The notes below the pieces were generated by a model. That model was not told the DNA's origin and made no database searches. It worked only from the letters and a program-made list of their open reading frames with translations. A stretch of DNA of 64,000 bases from positions 870,501-934,500 of the forward strand of contig NZ_CP054394.1 of NCBI RefSeq assembly GCF_022539405.1. Direction: 5' to 3'. This stretch comes from Natranaerofaba carboxydovora (GTDB lineage Bacteria; Bacillota; Natranaerobiia; Natranaerobiales; Natranaerofabaceae). The position numbers were made by a program, and so were the translations under genes. Of this stretch, positions 26,944-34,547 are shown one piece after another (position 1 is the first letter of the stretch; every line of letters starts with the position of its first letter).

Positions 26944-27595
26944 AATAGCACCATCTTTACTATCTGCAGATTTCATCTGTCTTGAAAAGGAAATTAAAAG
27001 AATTAAAGATGCAGGGATATCTATGTTACATATTGATGTAATGGACGGGCATTTTGTACCTAATATAACTGTTGGTCCAATGGTAGTTAAAAGTATAAAA
27101 AGTAAATTCTCTATTTTTTTAGATGTTCACTTGATGATTTCAAAACCAGATGAATATATTGAGGCCTTTAAGGATGCAGGTGCGGATTTGATAACAGTAC
27201 ATAGTGAAACCTGCTTACACCTTGATAGAACCCTTGAAAAGATAAAAAATTACGGGATAAAAGCGGGGGTATCCTTAAACCCTGCTACTCCTCCAGAAAT
27301 TATCAATTGGGTATCTGAAAAGCTTGATTTAGTTCTTGTCATGAGTGTTAACCCGGGATTTGGAGGCCAAAGTTTCTTGCCTAATTCTATTGACAAGATT
27401 TCGCAAATAAAAACAATGAGGGAACAGCTTAGAGGAAAATGGAAGATACAGGTTGATGGTGGAATCAATACCAAGACTGCTCCAAGTGTGATAAAGGCTG
27501 GTGCAGATATTTTAGTGTCTGGCTCTGCTATCTTTAAAGGAGATGAAGACCCAGCAGATATAATAAAACAACTAAAGTCTACTAATACAATTTAA
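26936..27595 (+). CDS. rpe: Ribulose-phosphate 3-epimerase
   Basis: Interconverts ribulose 5-phosphate and xylulose 5-phosphate. TIM-barrel signatures APSLLSADF (residue 5), HIDVMDGHFVPNITVGP (about 31), LDVHLMI (about 62), VNPGFGGQSF (about 138) and IQVDGGIN (about 172) hold the metal and phosphate ligands. 219 residues is normal. The gene order prpC-prkC-rsgA-rpe is the same as in Bacillus. AAAGGAG upstream of the ATG lies inside rsgA. Confidence 0.96.
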   Translation: MVEIAPSLLSADFICLEKEIKRIKDAGISMLHIDVMDGHFVPNITVGPMVVKSIKSKFSIFLDVHLMISKPDEYIEAFKDAGADLITVHSETCLHLDRTLEKIKNYGIKAGVSLNPATPPEIINWVSEKLDLVLVMSVNPGFGGQSFLPNSIDKISQIKTMREQLRGKWKIQVDGGINTKTAPSVIKAGADILVSGSAIFKGDEDPADIIKQLKSTNTI

Positions 27596-27728
27596 GAAAT
27601 AGCAGCATTTTTTTTTGTTTTTTTGCATAAATTTAAAAAAATATCGTTTTCACCTCTCACGTTTTAGATGATTAAATAATAGAATATATCAAAATTAGTA
27701 GTTAATTTACCTCAATGGTGAGGGGTGG

Positions 27729-27902
27729 ATGCTAGTGCGCTTATTACTTAGCTGGCATATGATTATATGGAAGTTAGTAGGTATTTTACTTGCTGTTGGT
27801 GGTATTGTTTTAATTAATGAGGTAATACCAAAAGAATTTTGGTATGTTTTGGCCGGTTGTATGATGATTTTTGGCGGGTGGATTTTATTTAGAAGTTGCT
27901 GA
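27729..27902 (+). CDS. Small hydrophobic protein of unknown function next to spoVM
   Basis: A 57-codon frame: MLVRLLLSWHMIIWKLVG, then two hydrophobic segments around residues 12-28 and 37-52 separated by NEVIPKEF, ending FRSC. GAGGGG lies at a better distance from the in-frame GTG at 27735 than from the ATG, so the protein may be two residues shorter. Composition and SD support a real membrane protein, but I do not recognise a family. It sits between rpe and spoVM, in the place where Bacillus has thiN (yloS). Confidence 0.5.
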   Translation: MLVRLLLSWHMIIWKLVGILLAVGGIVLINEVIPKEFWYVLAGCMMIFGGWILFRSC

Positions 27903-27949
27903 CTGAAAATTGCATATAAAGGATTAAGGAGGCATCAGGGAGGGGTTAA

Positions 27950-28030
27950 ATGAAATTTTATACTTTAAAGTTACCAAAAGTTCTTGGTAAGGTTATTAGA
28001 GGTGTATTAAAGATTTTTGACAAAAAATAA
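27950..28030 (+). CDS. spoVM: Stage V sporulation protein M
   Basis: A 26-residue peptide, MKFYTLKLPKVLG followed by GKVIRGVLKIFDKK, which matches Bacillus SpoVM in length, in the start MKFYT-KLPK and in its amphipathic helix. SpoVM recognises the convex membrane of the forespore and anchors SpoIVA for coat assembly. GGGAGGGG lies a few bases before the ATG. Its location just before rpmB in the opposite orientation is the conserved Firmicute position. It is short enough to be missed by standard gene calling. Confidence 0.92.
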   Translation: MKFYTLKLPKVLGKVIRGVLKIFDKK

Positions 28031-28055
28031 AAAGCGCTTGCTTAAGCGCTTTTTA
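28029..28055. terminator. Bidirectional terminator between spoVM and rpmB
   Basis: AAAAAGCGCTT pairs with AAGCGCTTTTT across a four-base loop. The A run on one side and the T run on the other allow it to serve both converging genes. Confidence 0.85.
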
Positions 28056-28056
28056 T

Positions 28057-28248
28057 TTAGAGTGCTCTTGTTACTTTATCTGACTTTAAGCATCTAGTAC
28101 AAATGTTTACTCTTTTTTTGGACCCGTCAACTATAGCTCTAACTTTTTGTATGTTTGGGTTCCATTTTCTTTTTGTCTTTTTATTTGAGTGAGAAACATT
28201 AAACCCTGTTTTGGAGCTTTTTCCACAAATTTCGCAGACACTAGCCAT
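28057..28248 (-). CDS. rpmB: Ribosomal protein L28
   Basis: A 63-residue 50S protein. It begins MASVCEICGKSSKTGFNVSHSNKKTKR, seen here in two halves, and ends with CTRCLKSDKVTRAL. The CxxC pairs mark the zinc-binding type of L28. AAGGAGG precedes the ATG. It is alone on the minus strand and divergent from yloU, as in Bacillus. Confidence 0.97.
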   Translation of the reverse strand: MASVCEICGKSSKTGFNVSHSNKKTKRKWNPNIQKVRAIVDGSKKRVNICTRCLKSDKVTRAL

Positions 28249-28290
28249 TTTTAGTACCTCCTTTTTAACAAATAAATTAAGACTGTTCCA

Positions 28291-28319
28291 ATGTTATCAT
28301 AGGGAAGTTTAACTTTCAA
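28291..28319 (-). promoter_or_regulatory. Promoter for rpmB
   Basis: On the minus strand TTGAAA (28314-28319) and TAACAT (28291-28296) are 17 bases apart, about 45 bases upstream of the rpmB start. Confidence 0.5.
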
Positions 28320-28453
28320 GGTATTTTAAATATTTATCTATAAAGAAGGAATTATTTTACCTTTCATTGAAAAATATATTTAGAAATTAAGATATAAAAA
28401 TAAATTAATGTAGCATATTTAGTAAAAAATAACATTTTGAAAAGAATTTGCTA

Positions 28454-28492
28454 AAGGAGGTGGAGCCCGGTTATTTACCAGGGCTAATAATG
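28454..28492 (+). promoter_or_regulatory. Shine-Dalgarno and ATG of yloU bridged by a hairpin
   Basis: AAAGGAGG (28453-28460) is 29 bases from the ATG at 28490, too far for normal initiation. Between them AGCCC-GGT (28464-28471) pairs with ACC-A-GGGCT (28477-28485), with a five-base loop and one bulged A. Folding leaves TGG plus AATA, about seven bases, between the site and the start codon. This could allow or tune initiation. Confidence 0.6.
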
Positions 28493-28846
28493 GGAAATAC
28501 TTCGAACACCGAGTATGGTCAAATTATTATTTCAGAAGATGTGATAGCGGATATAGTTGGTATTGCTGCTATAGAGTGTTATGGAATTGTTGGAATGGCA
28601 TCAAAGAGATTTAAAGATGGGATTTGGGAACTGTTAAAGCGAGAAAATTTAAGTAAAGGCGTAGTAATCAAATCGTCAGGTGAAAAACTTATTGTGGATG
28701 TTTTTATTATAGTCAGTTATGGGGTTAATATATCCCAGGTCTGCCAAAATATTATGGACAAGGTGAAATATACCTTAGAAACTAATACAGGTTTGGAAGT
28801 GGATGAAGTAAATATAAATGTACAAGGCATCAGGGTTGAGGAATAA
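28490..28846 (+). CDS. yloU: Asp23/Gls24 family envelope stress protein, YloU
   Basis: A 118-residue protein with the family core YGQIIISEDVIADIVGIAA, CYGIVGMASKRFKDG near residue 30, and the C-terminal VNINVQGIRVEE. Asp23 proteins are abundant, often membrane-associated via a partner, and connected to envelope stress. The ATG at 28490 matches the family N-terminus. The alternative in-frame TTG at 28448 lies upstream of the Shine-Dalgarno, so it is rejected. It overlaps the unextended fakA frame but the true fakA start lies beyond. Confidence 0.92.
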   Translation: MGNTSNTEYGQIIISEDVIADIVGIAAIECYGIVGMASKRFKDGIWELLKRENLSKGVVIKSSGEKLIVDVFIIVSYGVNISQVCQNIMDKVKYTLETNTGLEVDEVNINVQGIRVEE

Positions 28847-28862
28847 AGGAGGCTATAATAAA

Positions 28863-30569
28863 TTGGCTGAAGAAAAGTTCGATGGATATGATTTGAAAGT
28901 TATGTTTATAGAAGGAGCAAATCTACTTTCTCACTCAAAATCCAGTATCGACGCTTTGAATGTATTTCCTGTACCAGATGGTGATACAGGAACCAACATG
29001 AATTTGACATTGCAGGCTGCATGCAAGGAGCTTGAGGACGAAGAGCTAGAAAGCCTGGATGATATTGCTAGTGTTATTGCTACGGGTTCTCTGATGGGTG
29101 CTAGAGGGAACTCAGGAGTAATTTTGAGCCAGTTGATAAGGGGGTTTACAAAGACTTTTAGTAATCGCAAAGAATTTGATCCTTATGTTTTTAGTGAGGC
29201 ATTAATAAATGGTGTTAATACTGCATATAAAGCAGTATTAAAGCCTGTTGAAGGTACTATATTAACTGTTGCCAAAGATGCAGCAGTGGGCTCACAAAAA
29301 TATCTAAAAAATAATAAAAACCCATTTCTTAGAGATATGTTAGAGTATGTAATAGAATGTGCCAGGGAAAGTCTTGAGAAAACACCTGACAAATTAAAAG
29401 CACTTAAAGAAGCTGGAGTAGTTGATGCCGGCGGAATGGGTCTTTTAGTAATTTATAAGGGGTTTTTGGAAGGGCTAAATAAAAGATTGTCAAATGATTA
29501 CAGTAGTGTGAAAAGGGATAATGTAATTGGAGTTATTGATCAAGACAAAGTTGAACCTTATGAGCTGCAAAGTAAAGAAGCCGGCCATGTATTTTCTGGC
29601 TTTAAATATTGTACAGAAGTTCTGGTAAGCGGGGAAAATTTAGATGAAAACCCTTTGAAAGATAAACTCTCATCACTAGGAGACTCTGTGCTGGTTGTAG
29701 GTGACAAAAATTTAATAAAAGTACATATTCACACTGACCGCCCGGGCATAGTTTTAGAAAAATGCTGTGATGTTGGGGAGTTATCAAATGTAAAGATAGA
29801 CAATATGAAGAATCAGCATAAAGAATTTATAAATAAAGATAATACTGAGCAAACTGTAAAGGAAGAGACAGAAGATATAACAGAAGATATAGAAGATATA
29901 AATGAAGATCTAATAAAATTAATTGTTGTTGCCAATGGAGATGGCTTGAAGGAAATTTTTGAGAGTATGGGAGCTTCAGAAGTTATTGCTGGTGGACAAA
30001 GCATGAATCCTAGTACAAAGGATATATTAGATGCAGTTGAAAAAGCAAAAGGCAATAAAATTATATTACTTCCTAACAATAAAAATATTATTATGACCTG
30101 TGAGCAAGTTGTTGATCTGACCGATAAAGAGGTGGAAGTAGTTAAGACCAAAACAATACCTCAAGGAATATCTGCACTAATAGATTTTGATCCTTATGCT
30201 GAGAATATACATGATGAGAAGAATAAAATGCAGGATAATGCAAAAGATGTAATTAGCGGTGAAGTAACATATGCTGTAAGAGAGACAAAGGTTGATGAAA
30301 TATTTGTTAAAGAAGGAGATATTATTGGTATTTTGGAAGGCCAAATTGTTTCTTCTGGAAGTGATGTGGAAGAAGTAGCTTTTAATACTTTGAATATAGC
30401 TGTAGAAGACGATGATATAGAAATTATTAGCATCTTTACTGGCGAAGATACTTTGAGGGAATCCTCCATGGCTTTAAAAGATAAGCTTGAAGAAAATTTT
30501 GCTGACCAGGAAATAGAAATGTATCACGGCGGGCAGCCATTGTATTATTATATATTTTCGGTTGAATAG
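28863..30569 (+). CDS. fakA: Fatty-acid kinase catalytic subunit FakA (DAK domain)
   Basis: Phosphorylates fatty acids bound to FakB proteins. The DhaL-type N-terminal domain shows NVFPVPDGDTGTNM near residue 33 and GARGNSGVILSQL near 79, which carry the metal and nucleotide ligands. A Glu/Asp-rich linker around residues 330-355 joins it to the C-terminal DegV-like region. TTG at 28863 is chosen because AAAGGAGG lies about 10 bases ahead. The partner-type gene follows directly. 568 residues is normal for YloV/FakA. Confidence 0.92.
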   Translation: MAEEKFDGYDLKVMFIEGANLLSHSKSSIDALNVFPVPDGDTGTNMNLTLQAACKELEDEELESLDDIASVIATGSLMGARGNSGVILSQLIRGFTKTFSNRKEFDPYVFSEALINGVNTAYKAVLKPVEGTILTVAKDAAVGSQKYLKNNKNPFLRDMLEYVIECARESLEKTPDKLKALKEAGVVDAGGMGLLVIYKGFLEGLNKRLSNDYSSVKRDNVIGVIDQDKVEPYELQSKEAGHVFSGFKYCTEVLVSGENLDENPLKDKLSSLGDSVLVVGDKNLIKVHIHTDRPGIVLEKCCDVGELSNVKIDNMKNQHKEFINKDNTEQTVKEETEDITEDIEDINEDLIKLIVVANGDGLKEIFESMGASEVIAGGQSMNPSTKDILDAVEKAKGNKIILLPNNKNIIMTCEQVVDLTDKEVEVVKTKTIPQGISALIDFDPYAENIHDEKNKMQDNAKDVISGEVTYAVRETKVDEIFVKEGDIIGILEGQIVSSGSDVEEVAFNTLNIAVEDDDIEIISIFTGEDTLRESSMALKDKLEENFADQEIEMYHGGQPLYYYIFSVE

Positions 30570-30596
30570 ATACTTGTAAGAGAGGAGAAACTAAGG

Positions 30597-31451
30597 GTGA
30601 GCATTCAAATTATTACAGATAGTACCTGTGATTTGCCAAAAAAGTTAATTGAGGAATACAATATACACGTTATACCATTAAATATACACTTTGGTGAGAA
30701 AGTTTACAAAGATGGTATTGACTTAACGGCTGAAAATTTTTATCAACTATTGGAAAGCTCTGACCAACATCATCCAACTACCTCCCAACCATCGCCGGGA
30801 GACTTTATGAACTTGTATAAAAAAGTAGCTTCAAGTGGAGACGATATTATCTCGATTCATATATCTTCTGAACTTAGCGGTACCTACCAGTCTGCAGTTT
30901 TAGCAAATAATATGATCAGTGAGTCTGAAGAAGATATAAATATTTATACTGTTGATTCTAGGATAACTAGTACTTCTTTAGGAATGATGGTGCTAGAAGC
31001 TGCCAAAATGGCTGATAAGGATGAAGATATAAATAGCATTTTGAAAAGAATAGATGAATTAAAGAACAAAATAAAAACATATTTTATGGTTGATACCCTT
31101 GAATACTTAGAAAAAGGTGGTAGGATAGGTAAAGCTCAGGCTCTAGTTGGAAATTTGTTAAATGTAAAGCCTATCCTGGCTCTAGAAGAAGGAATTGTTG
31201 TTCCTCAAAAAAAAGTAAGAGGTAGAAAAAAAGGTCTAAACTATATCATTGAACTAATAGAAAAAGAATTTACTGACGAAAAGGTTAATGTTGCCATTAT
31301 GCATGCTAATACCCCCGATGAAATCGAAAAATTAGAAAATAATGTAAAAGAAAGAATTGATTATAATGAAAAGATAGTAAGTGAGTTAGGACCTATCGTA
31401 GGCACTCATGCTGGACCTGGAACCGTTGGGATAGCTATATATGCAGTATAA
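30597..31451 (+). CDS. DegV family fatty-acid-binding protein (FakB-like)
   Basis: Begins IQIITDSTCDLPKKL, the DegV signature, with HPTTSQPSPGDF near residue 58 and HISSELSGTYQSA near 84 forming the fatty-acid and phosphate site; the C-terminal half has GGRIGKAQAL near 177 and THAGPGTVG near 271. As FakB it would hold the acyl chain for FakA, encoded just upstream. GTG start after GAGAGGAG. 284 residues is normal. The chain preference is unknown. Confidence 0.9.
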   Translation: MSIQIITDSTCDLPKKLIEEYNIHVIPLNIHFGEKVYKDGIDLTAENFYQLLESSDQHHPTTSQPSPGDFMNLYKKVASSGDDIISIHISSELSGTYQSAVLANNMISESEEDINIYTVDSRITSTSLGMMVLEAAKMADKDEDINSILKRIDELKNKIKTYFMVDTLEYLEKGGRIGKAQALVGNLLNVKPILALEEGIVVPQKKVRGRKKGLNYIIELIEKEFTDEKVNVAIMHANTPDEIEKLENNVKERIDYNEKIVSELGPIVGTHAGPGTVGIAIYAV

Positions 31452-31510
31452 CTAAATATCTATTAATAACTGTCTGGTACCATTCAATTTACGAGATTTT
31501 TCATCTTTTT

Positions 31511-31535
31511 AGACCACCTATATGGTCTTTTTTTT
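31511..31535 (+). terminator. Terminator after the fakA-degV pair
   Basis: AGACCA (31511-31516) pairs with TGGTCT (31523-31528) and seven or more T follow. Confidence 0.8.
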
Positions 31536-31555
31536 ATATAAGGAAAACACTTCTA

Positions 31556-31584
31556 GTATTAAAGGACTATGTCGTGACATACTA
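31556..31584 (+). promoter_or_regulatory. Sigma-G-like promoter for the SASP gene
   Basis: GTATT (31556-31560), 17 bases, CATACTA (31578-31584). The -10 fits the CATnnTA forespore sigma-G pattern and the downstream gene encodes a SASP, a known sigma-G class. Confidence 0.6.
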
Positions 31585-31615
31585 GGAATAAGAAAGATAT
31601 AAGGAGGTGAAATTA

Positions 31616-31843
31616 ATGGGTACTGGACAAAAAAGAAACAAAGCTCTAGTTGAAGGAGCAGAGAGAGGATTATATCAATTCAAGTACGAAGTTGCTGATG
31701 AACTTGGTATCCAGCCGCCTCAAAGCGATTATTGGGGCAACCTTACCTCTAGAGATTGTGGTGCAGTAGGCGGGAACATGGTAAGAAAGATGATTCAAGC
31801 CTATGAAACTCAACTTGCTAATCAGCAAAACCAACAGCAATAA
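31616..31843 (+). CDS. Alpha/beta-type small acid-soluble spore protein
   Basis: A 75-residue DNA-binding protein that coats spore DNA. The Gpr protease cleavage motif is visible as KYEVADELGI near residue 25, and the conserved DYWGNLTSRDCGAVGGNMVRKMI (in two parts) near 40-62. It ends in a Gln-rich tail (ANQQNQQQ). AAGGAGG lies 7 bases before the ATG; a GTG three codons earlier overlaps the site. It stands alone behind its own sporulation promoter. Confidence 0.94.
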   Translation: MGTGQKRNKALVEGAERGLYQFKYEVADELGIQPPQSDYWGNLTSRDCGAVGGNMVRKMIQAYETQLANQQNQQQ

Positions 31844-31877
31844 GACAGCAACAGGGTTAAACATATTCCTTTTAAAG

Positions 31878-31903
31878 GTGGCTCTCCATATATGGAGAGC
31901 CAC
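31878..31903 (+). terminator. Perfect hairpin after the SASP gene
   Basis: GTGGCTCTCC pairs with GGAGAGCCAC across ATATAT. The following bases are T/A-rich but lack a clean T-run, so it is a likely terminator or RNA-stability hairpin. Confidence 0.6.
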
Positions 31904-31926
31904 TTCTATATTATATATTTTATAAA

Positions 31927-31951
31927 CCAGGGACAATATATTTGTCCCTGG
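31927..31951 (+). other. Second perfect hairpin, no T-run
   Basis: CCAGGGACAA pairs with TTGTCCCTGG over TATAT. A purine-rich stretch with two Shine-Dalgarno-like sites follows rather than T residues, so it is not a standard terminator. Confidence 0.5.
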
Positions 31952-31983
31952 AATTGGGAGAGGAGAAACCGGAGGAAGAGCTT

Positions 31984-32055
31984 ATGGGGATTAACTCTTC
32001 ACTAGTTATTATGTACAATTCTCGTAAAATCAATACATTAATTTACAAGATTTAA
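31984..32055 (+). CDS. Possible 23-residue peptide
   Basis: ATG with GGAGG eight bases upstream opens a frame for MGINSSLVIMYNSRKINTL and four more residues. Nothing else supports it: no family is recognised, and a GAAGAG/CTCTTC pairing covers its start. It may instead be part of a structured untranslated region ahead of rsmD. Confidence 0.2.
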   Translation: MGINSSLVIMYNSRKINTLIYKI

Positions 32056-32062
32056 GGTAAAA

Positions 32063-32091
32063 TTGAAATTTATTTATAGTCTTGGTAAAAT
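32063..32091 (+). promoter_or_regulatory. Promoter for rsmD-coaD
   Basis: TTGAAA (32063-32068), 17 bases, TAAAAT (32086-32091), about 27 bases before the rsmD start. Confidence 0.5.
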
Positions 32092-32118
32092 AAAGTTGTT
32101 ATAGAAGGTGATGCTAAA

Positions 32119-32694
32119 ATGAGGATAATTGCAGGTAGTGCAAAAAATAAAAGGATTAAAACATTACCAGGCGAGAAGGTAAGGCCAACTTCTGACAGGA
32201 TAAAAGAATCACTATTTAGTATGTTAAACTTGAATAGTAGCATGAAAGTATTAGATTTATTTTCTGGAACAGGAAACCTTGGTATTGAAGCATTAAGCCG
32301 TGGAGTAAATTATTGTACCTTCGTAGAAATTTCCAGGACAGCATTTAATACTTTAAAAGAAAATGTCAGAGTATGCAGATTTGAAAATAAAAGTGAACTT
32401 ATCAGGGGGGATGTGTATAATTGCATCAAGAAACTTAAAAATCAAGAAAAAAAGTATGATTTGATATTTGCTGATCCTCCTTATGAACAAAATCATATTA
32501 ATGAACTTTTATCTAATGATTACTTACCTGATATAATAACATCCAATGGACTGTTAATGATAGAACACAGTTCAAAGGAATTACCAAATTTAGAAGAAGT
32601 TTGTGAAGTCAAAAAAACTATTAAATGGAGTATAATAAAACAAAAAGTATATGGCGGAACTTATTTAACATTTTTAATAAAAGAGGTGAAATAA
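32119..32694 (+). CDS. rsmD: 16S rRNA (guanine-N2) methyltransferase RsmD
   Basis: Methylates G966 (E. coli numbering) of 16S rRNA. MRIIAGSAKNKRIKTL at the N-terminus, RPTSDRIKESLFSML near 26, SAM site LDLFSGTGNLGIEAL near 47 and the catalytic ADPPY near 117 are all present. 191 residues is normal. It is followed after one base by coaD, the conserved ylbH-coaD pair of Firmicutes. Confidence 0.95.
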   Translation: MRIIAGSAKNKRIKTLPGEKVRPTSDRIKESLFSMLNLNSSMKVLDLFSGTGNLGIEALSRGVNYCTFVEISRTAFNTLKENVRVCRFENKSELIRGDVYNCIKKLKNQEKKYDLIFADPPYEQNHINELLSNDYLPDIITSNGLLMIEHSSKELPNLEEVCEVKKTIKWSIIKQKVYGGTYLTFLIKEVK

Positions 32695-32695
32695 A

Positions 32696-33196
32696 TTGAA
32701 GACTGCCATCTATCCTGGAAGCTTTGATCCTCCTACAATGGGACATTTGGATATTATAAGAAGAGCAAGTAAGGTTTCTGACAAAGTAATTGTTGCTATC
32801 TTAAATAACCCTCACAAAAAGAATCCGATGTTCTCAATTGAGGATAGAAAAAAAATGTTAGATCTAATAACAAAAGGACTTGAAAATGTTGAGATTGATC
32901 ACTTTGAAGGTCTTTTGGTTGAGTATGCAGTCAAAAAGCAAGCTCAGATAATTATTAAAGGTCTAAGGGCTATTTCTGATTTTGAAAATGAATTTCAAAT
33001 GGCTTTAACTAATAGAAAACTAACTCCAGAAGTAGAAACTGTTTTTATGATGACAAATGATAAATATTCTTATTTAAGTTCTAGTGTTGTTAAAGAGATT
33101 TTATATTTTGGAGGCTGTATAGATCAACTTGTACCTGAAGAAGTAAATGAATTTATTTCTGAGAAAATCAAACAAGGTGAAATTATTTTAGCTTAG
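32696..33196 (+). CDS. coaD: Phosphopantetheine adenylyltransferase
   Basis: Transfers AMP to 4'-phosphopantetheine in CoA synthesis. The nucleotidyltransferase motif YPGSFDPPTMGHLDI (residues 5-19) contains TxGH, and YSYLSSSVVKEI near 122 supplies the phosphate-binding residues. 166 residues is normal. The start is TTG; AGAGGTG lies 6 bases ahead and overlaps the rsmD stop. Its stop codon overlaps the stop of the convergent ylbJ by three to four bases. Confidence 0.96.
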   Translation: MKTAIYPGSFDPPTMGHLDIIRRASKVSDKVIVAILNNPHKKNPMFSIEDRKKMLDLITKGLENVEIDHFEGLLVEYAVKKQAQIIIKGLRAISDFENEFQMALTNRKLTPEVETVFMMTNDKYSYLSSSVVKEILYFGGCIDQLVPEEVNEFISEKIKQGEIILA

Positions 33197-34443
33197 ATTT
33201 TAAAAGATTTTAACCTGGCTCCATTAATTAAAAGATATATAATAACTAAAGCTGCAATGCTAACTCCTATTATGACTGAAATAAGCCCGAACCAACTTAA
33301 ACTAAAAGTCCAAGTATCAAGAAAAGTCATTTCCGTAGGAGTAGTAACAATACTTTCGCTAGCGATTACCGGTTGACCAGATTTGTCTAATAGAGCTCTA
33401 GATACAGGTATTGTATATATAGCTGCTAGGAAGCCGTGTATTATTCTAGCACATATAAAAGGTATAATATTTATATCGGTATCGCTAGTGATACTAGCAA
33501 CCTGCGCATGCACAGATATACCACTCCAGGCAATTATAGCACTGATAGCCATTAACTTACTTGTAAGGGGTATGTGATCTGGAAGCGTACCTGCTTTTTC
33601 GCAGCCAAGAGAGACTTCAAAGAAACCATTTATGAAAGAGTCGATAATCTCGGGAGTTGCACCAAATGGATAGAAGATGCTATATAATATAGAGTTTATT
33701 ACTCCAGTAATACCAATTATGTCCAATATATTGATTATTACGGAAAATAATATTATAAAGCCGCCAATTAAGAGCAGTGTATTGATTGAATTTTTTATAG
33801 CATCGCCCATAAGCTGCCCAAAAGGACGGCCATCTGATTTTTTGGCTTCAGTCATTGATCTAAAAGCTCTAACTATTATATTCTCATGTTTTTTTTCTTC
33901 GGGGGTAACGTCAGAGCTGTTTTTTTTGTAAAACCTCATTAACAAACCGACACTAAAGCTTGATAGATAATGCGCAATGGCTATGATGGTGCCAAGGTAC
34001 GGGCTTTTTAACATACCTACAGCAACGGCTCCAAACATAAATAATGGGTCGGCAGTATTGGTAAAACATATCAGACGCTCTGCTTCTGTTTTTGTGCATA
34101 GCTTTTCTCTTCTGATTTTTGCAGTCAAAATAGATCCTAGAGGAAATCCAGATGCTAATCCAACGGCCATGACAAATGATCCTACACCTGGAACATTAAA
34201 AACTGGTCTCATTATAGGTTGCAAAAGAGTACCCATAAATCTGACAACGCCTAACCCCATTAAGATTTCAGCACTTATAAAAAAAGGAAGAAGTGCAGGG
34301 AAAACAACATTCCACCAAATAGTTAAGCCATCATAAGCACCGTCAAAAGCTGTTTCAGGATACAATACCATTGAAATTGTTATAAAAACTGCAATAGAGG
34401 CAATTATGAAATGAAAAATTTTATTTATTATAGTATTATGCAA
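33193..34443 (-). CDS. ylbJ: Sporulation integral membrane protein YlbJ
   Basis: A 416-residue polytopic membrane protein with Gate-domain-like repeats: GLASGFPLGSILTAKIRRE near residue 114, FTNTADPLFMFGAVAVGML near 142, and a second half with FFEVSLGCEKAGTL near 270. YlbJ is required for spore cortex formation in Bacillus under sigma-E. TTG start with GGGGG seven bases upstream. It is convergent with coaD and divergent from the patatin-like gene, preserving the Bacillus ylbH-coaD-ylbJ-ylbK-ylbL-ylbM cluster. Confidence 0.92.
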   Translation of the reverse strand: MHNTIINKIFHFIIASIAVFITISMVLYPETAFDGAYDGLTIWWNVVFPALLPFFISAEILMGLGVVRFMGTLLQPIMRPVFNVPGVGSFVMAVGLASGFPLGSILTAKIRREKLCTKTEAERLICFTNTADPLFMFGAVAVGMLKSPYLGTIIAIAHYLSSFSVGLLMRFYKKNSSDVTPEEKKHENIIVRAFRSMTEAKKSDGRPFGQLMGDAIKNSINTLLLIGGFIILFSVIINILDIIGITGVINSILYSIFYPFGATPEIIDSFINGFFEVSLGCEKAGTLPDHIPLTSKLMAISAIIAWSGISVHAQVASITSDTDINIIPFICARIIHGFLAAIYTIPVSRALLDKSGQPVIASESIVTTPTEMTFLDTWTFSLSWFGLISVIIGVSIAALVIIYLLINGARLKSFKI

Positions 34444-34547
34444 TATAATTCCCCCTTAGCAATTATTTGGTTTTTACTTGATACTACATATATATAAGAT
34501 GTATATAAGCTTAATTCATGTGTTATACACTTTAAGGAGTGGTAAAT

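Noticed and set aside
33383-34336. Three plus-strand open frames inside ylbJ (33383-33577, 33677-33931, 33977-34336)
   Set aside because: They are antisense shadows of a hydrophobic membrane protein gene with a well-supported start and conserved neighbours.
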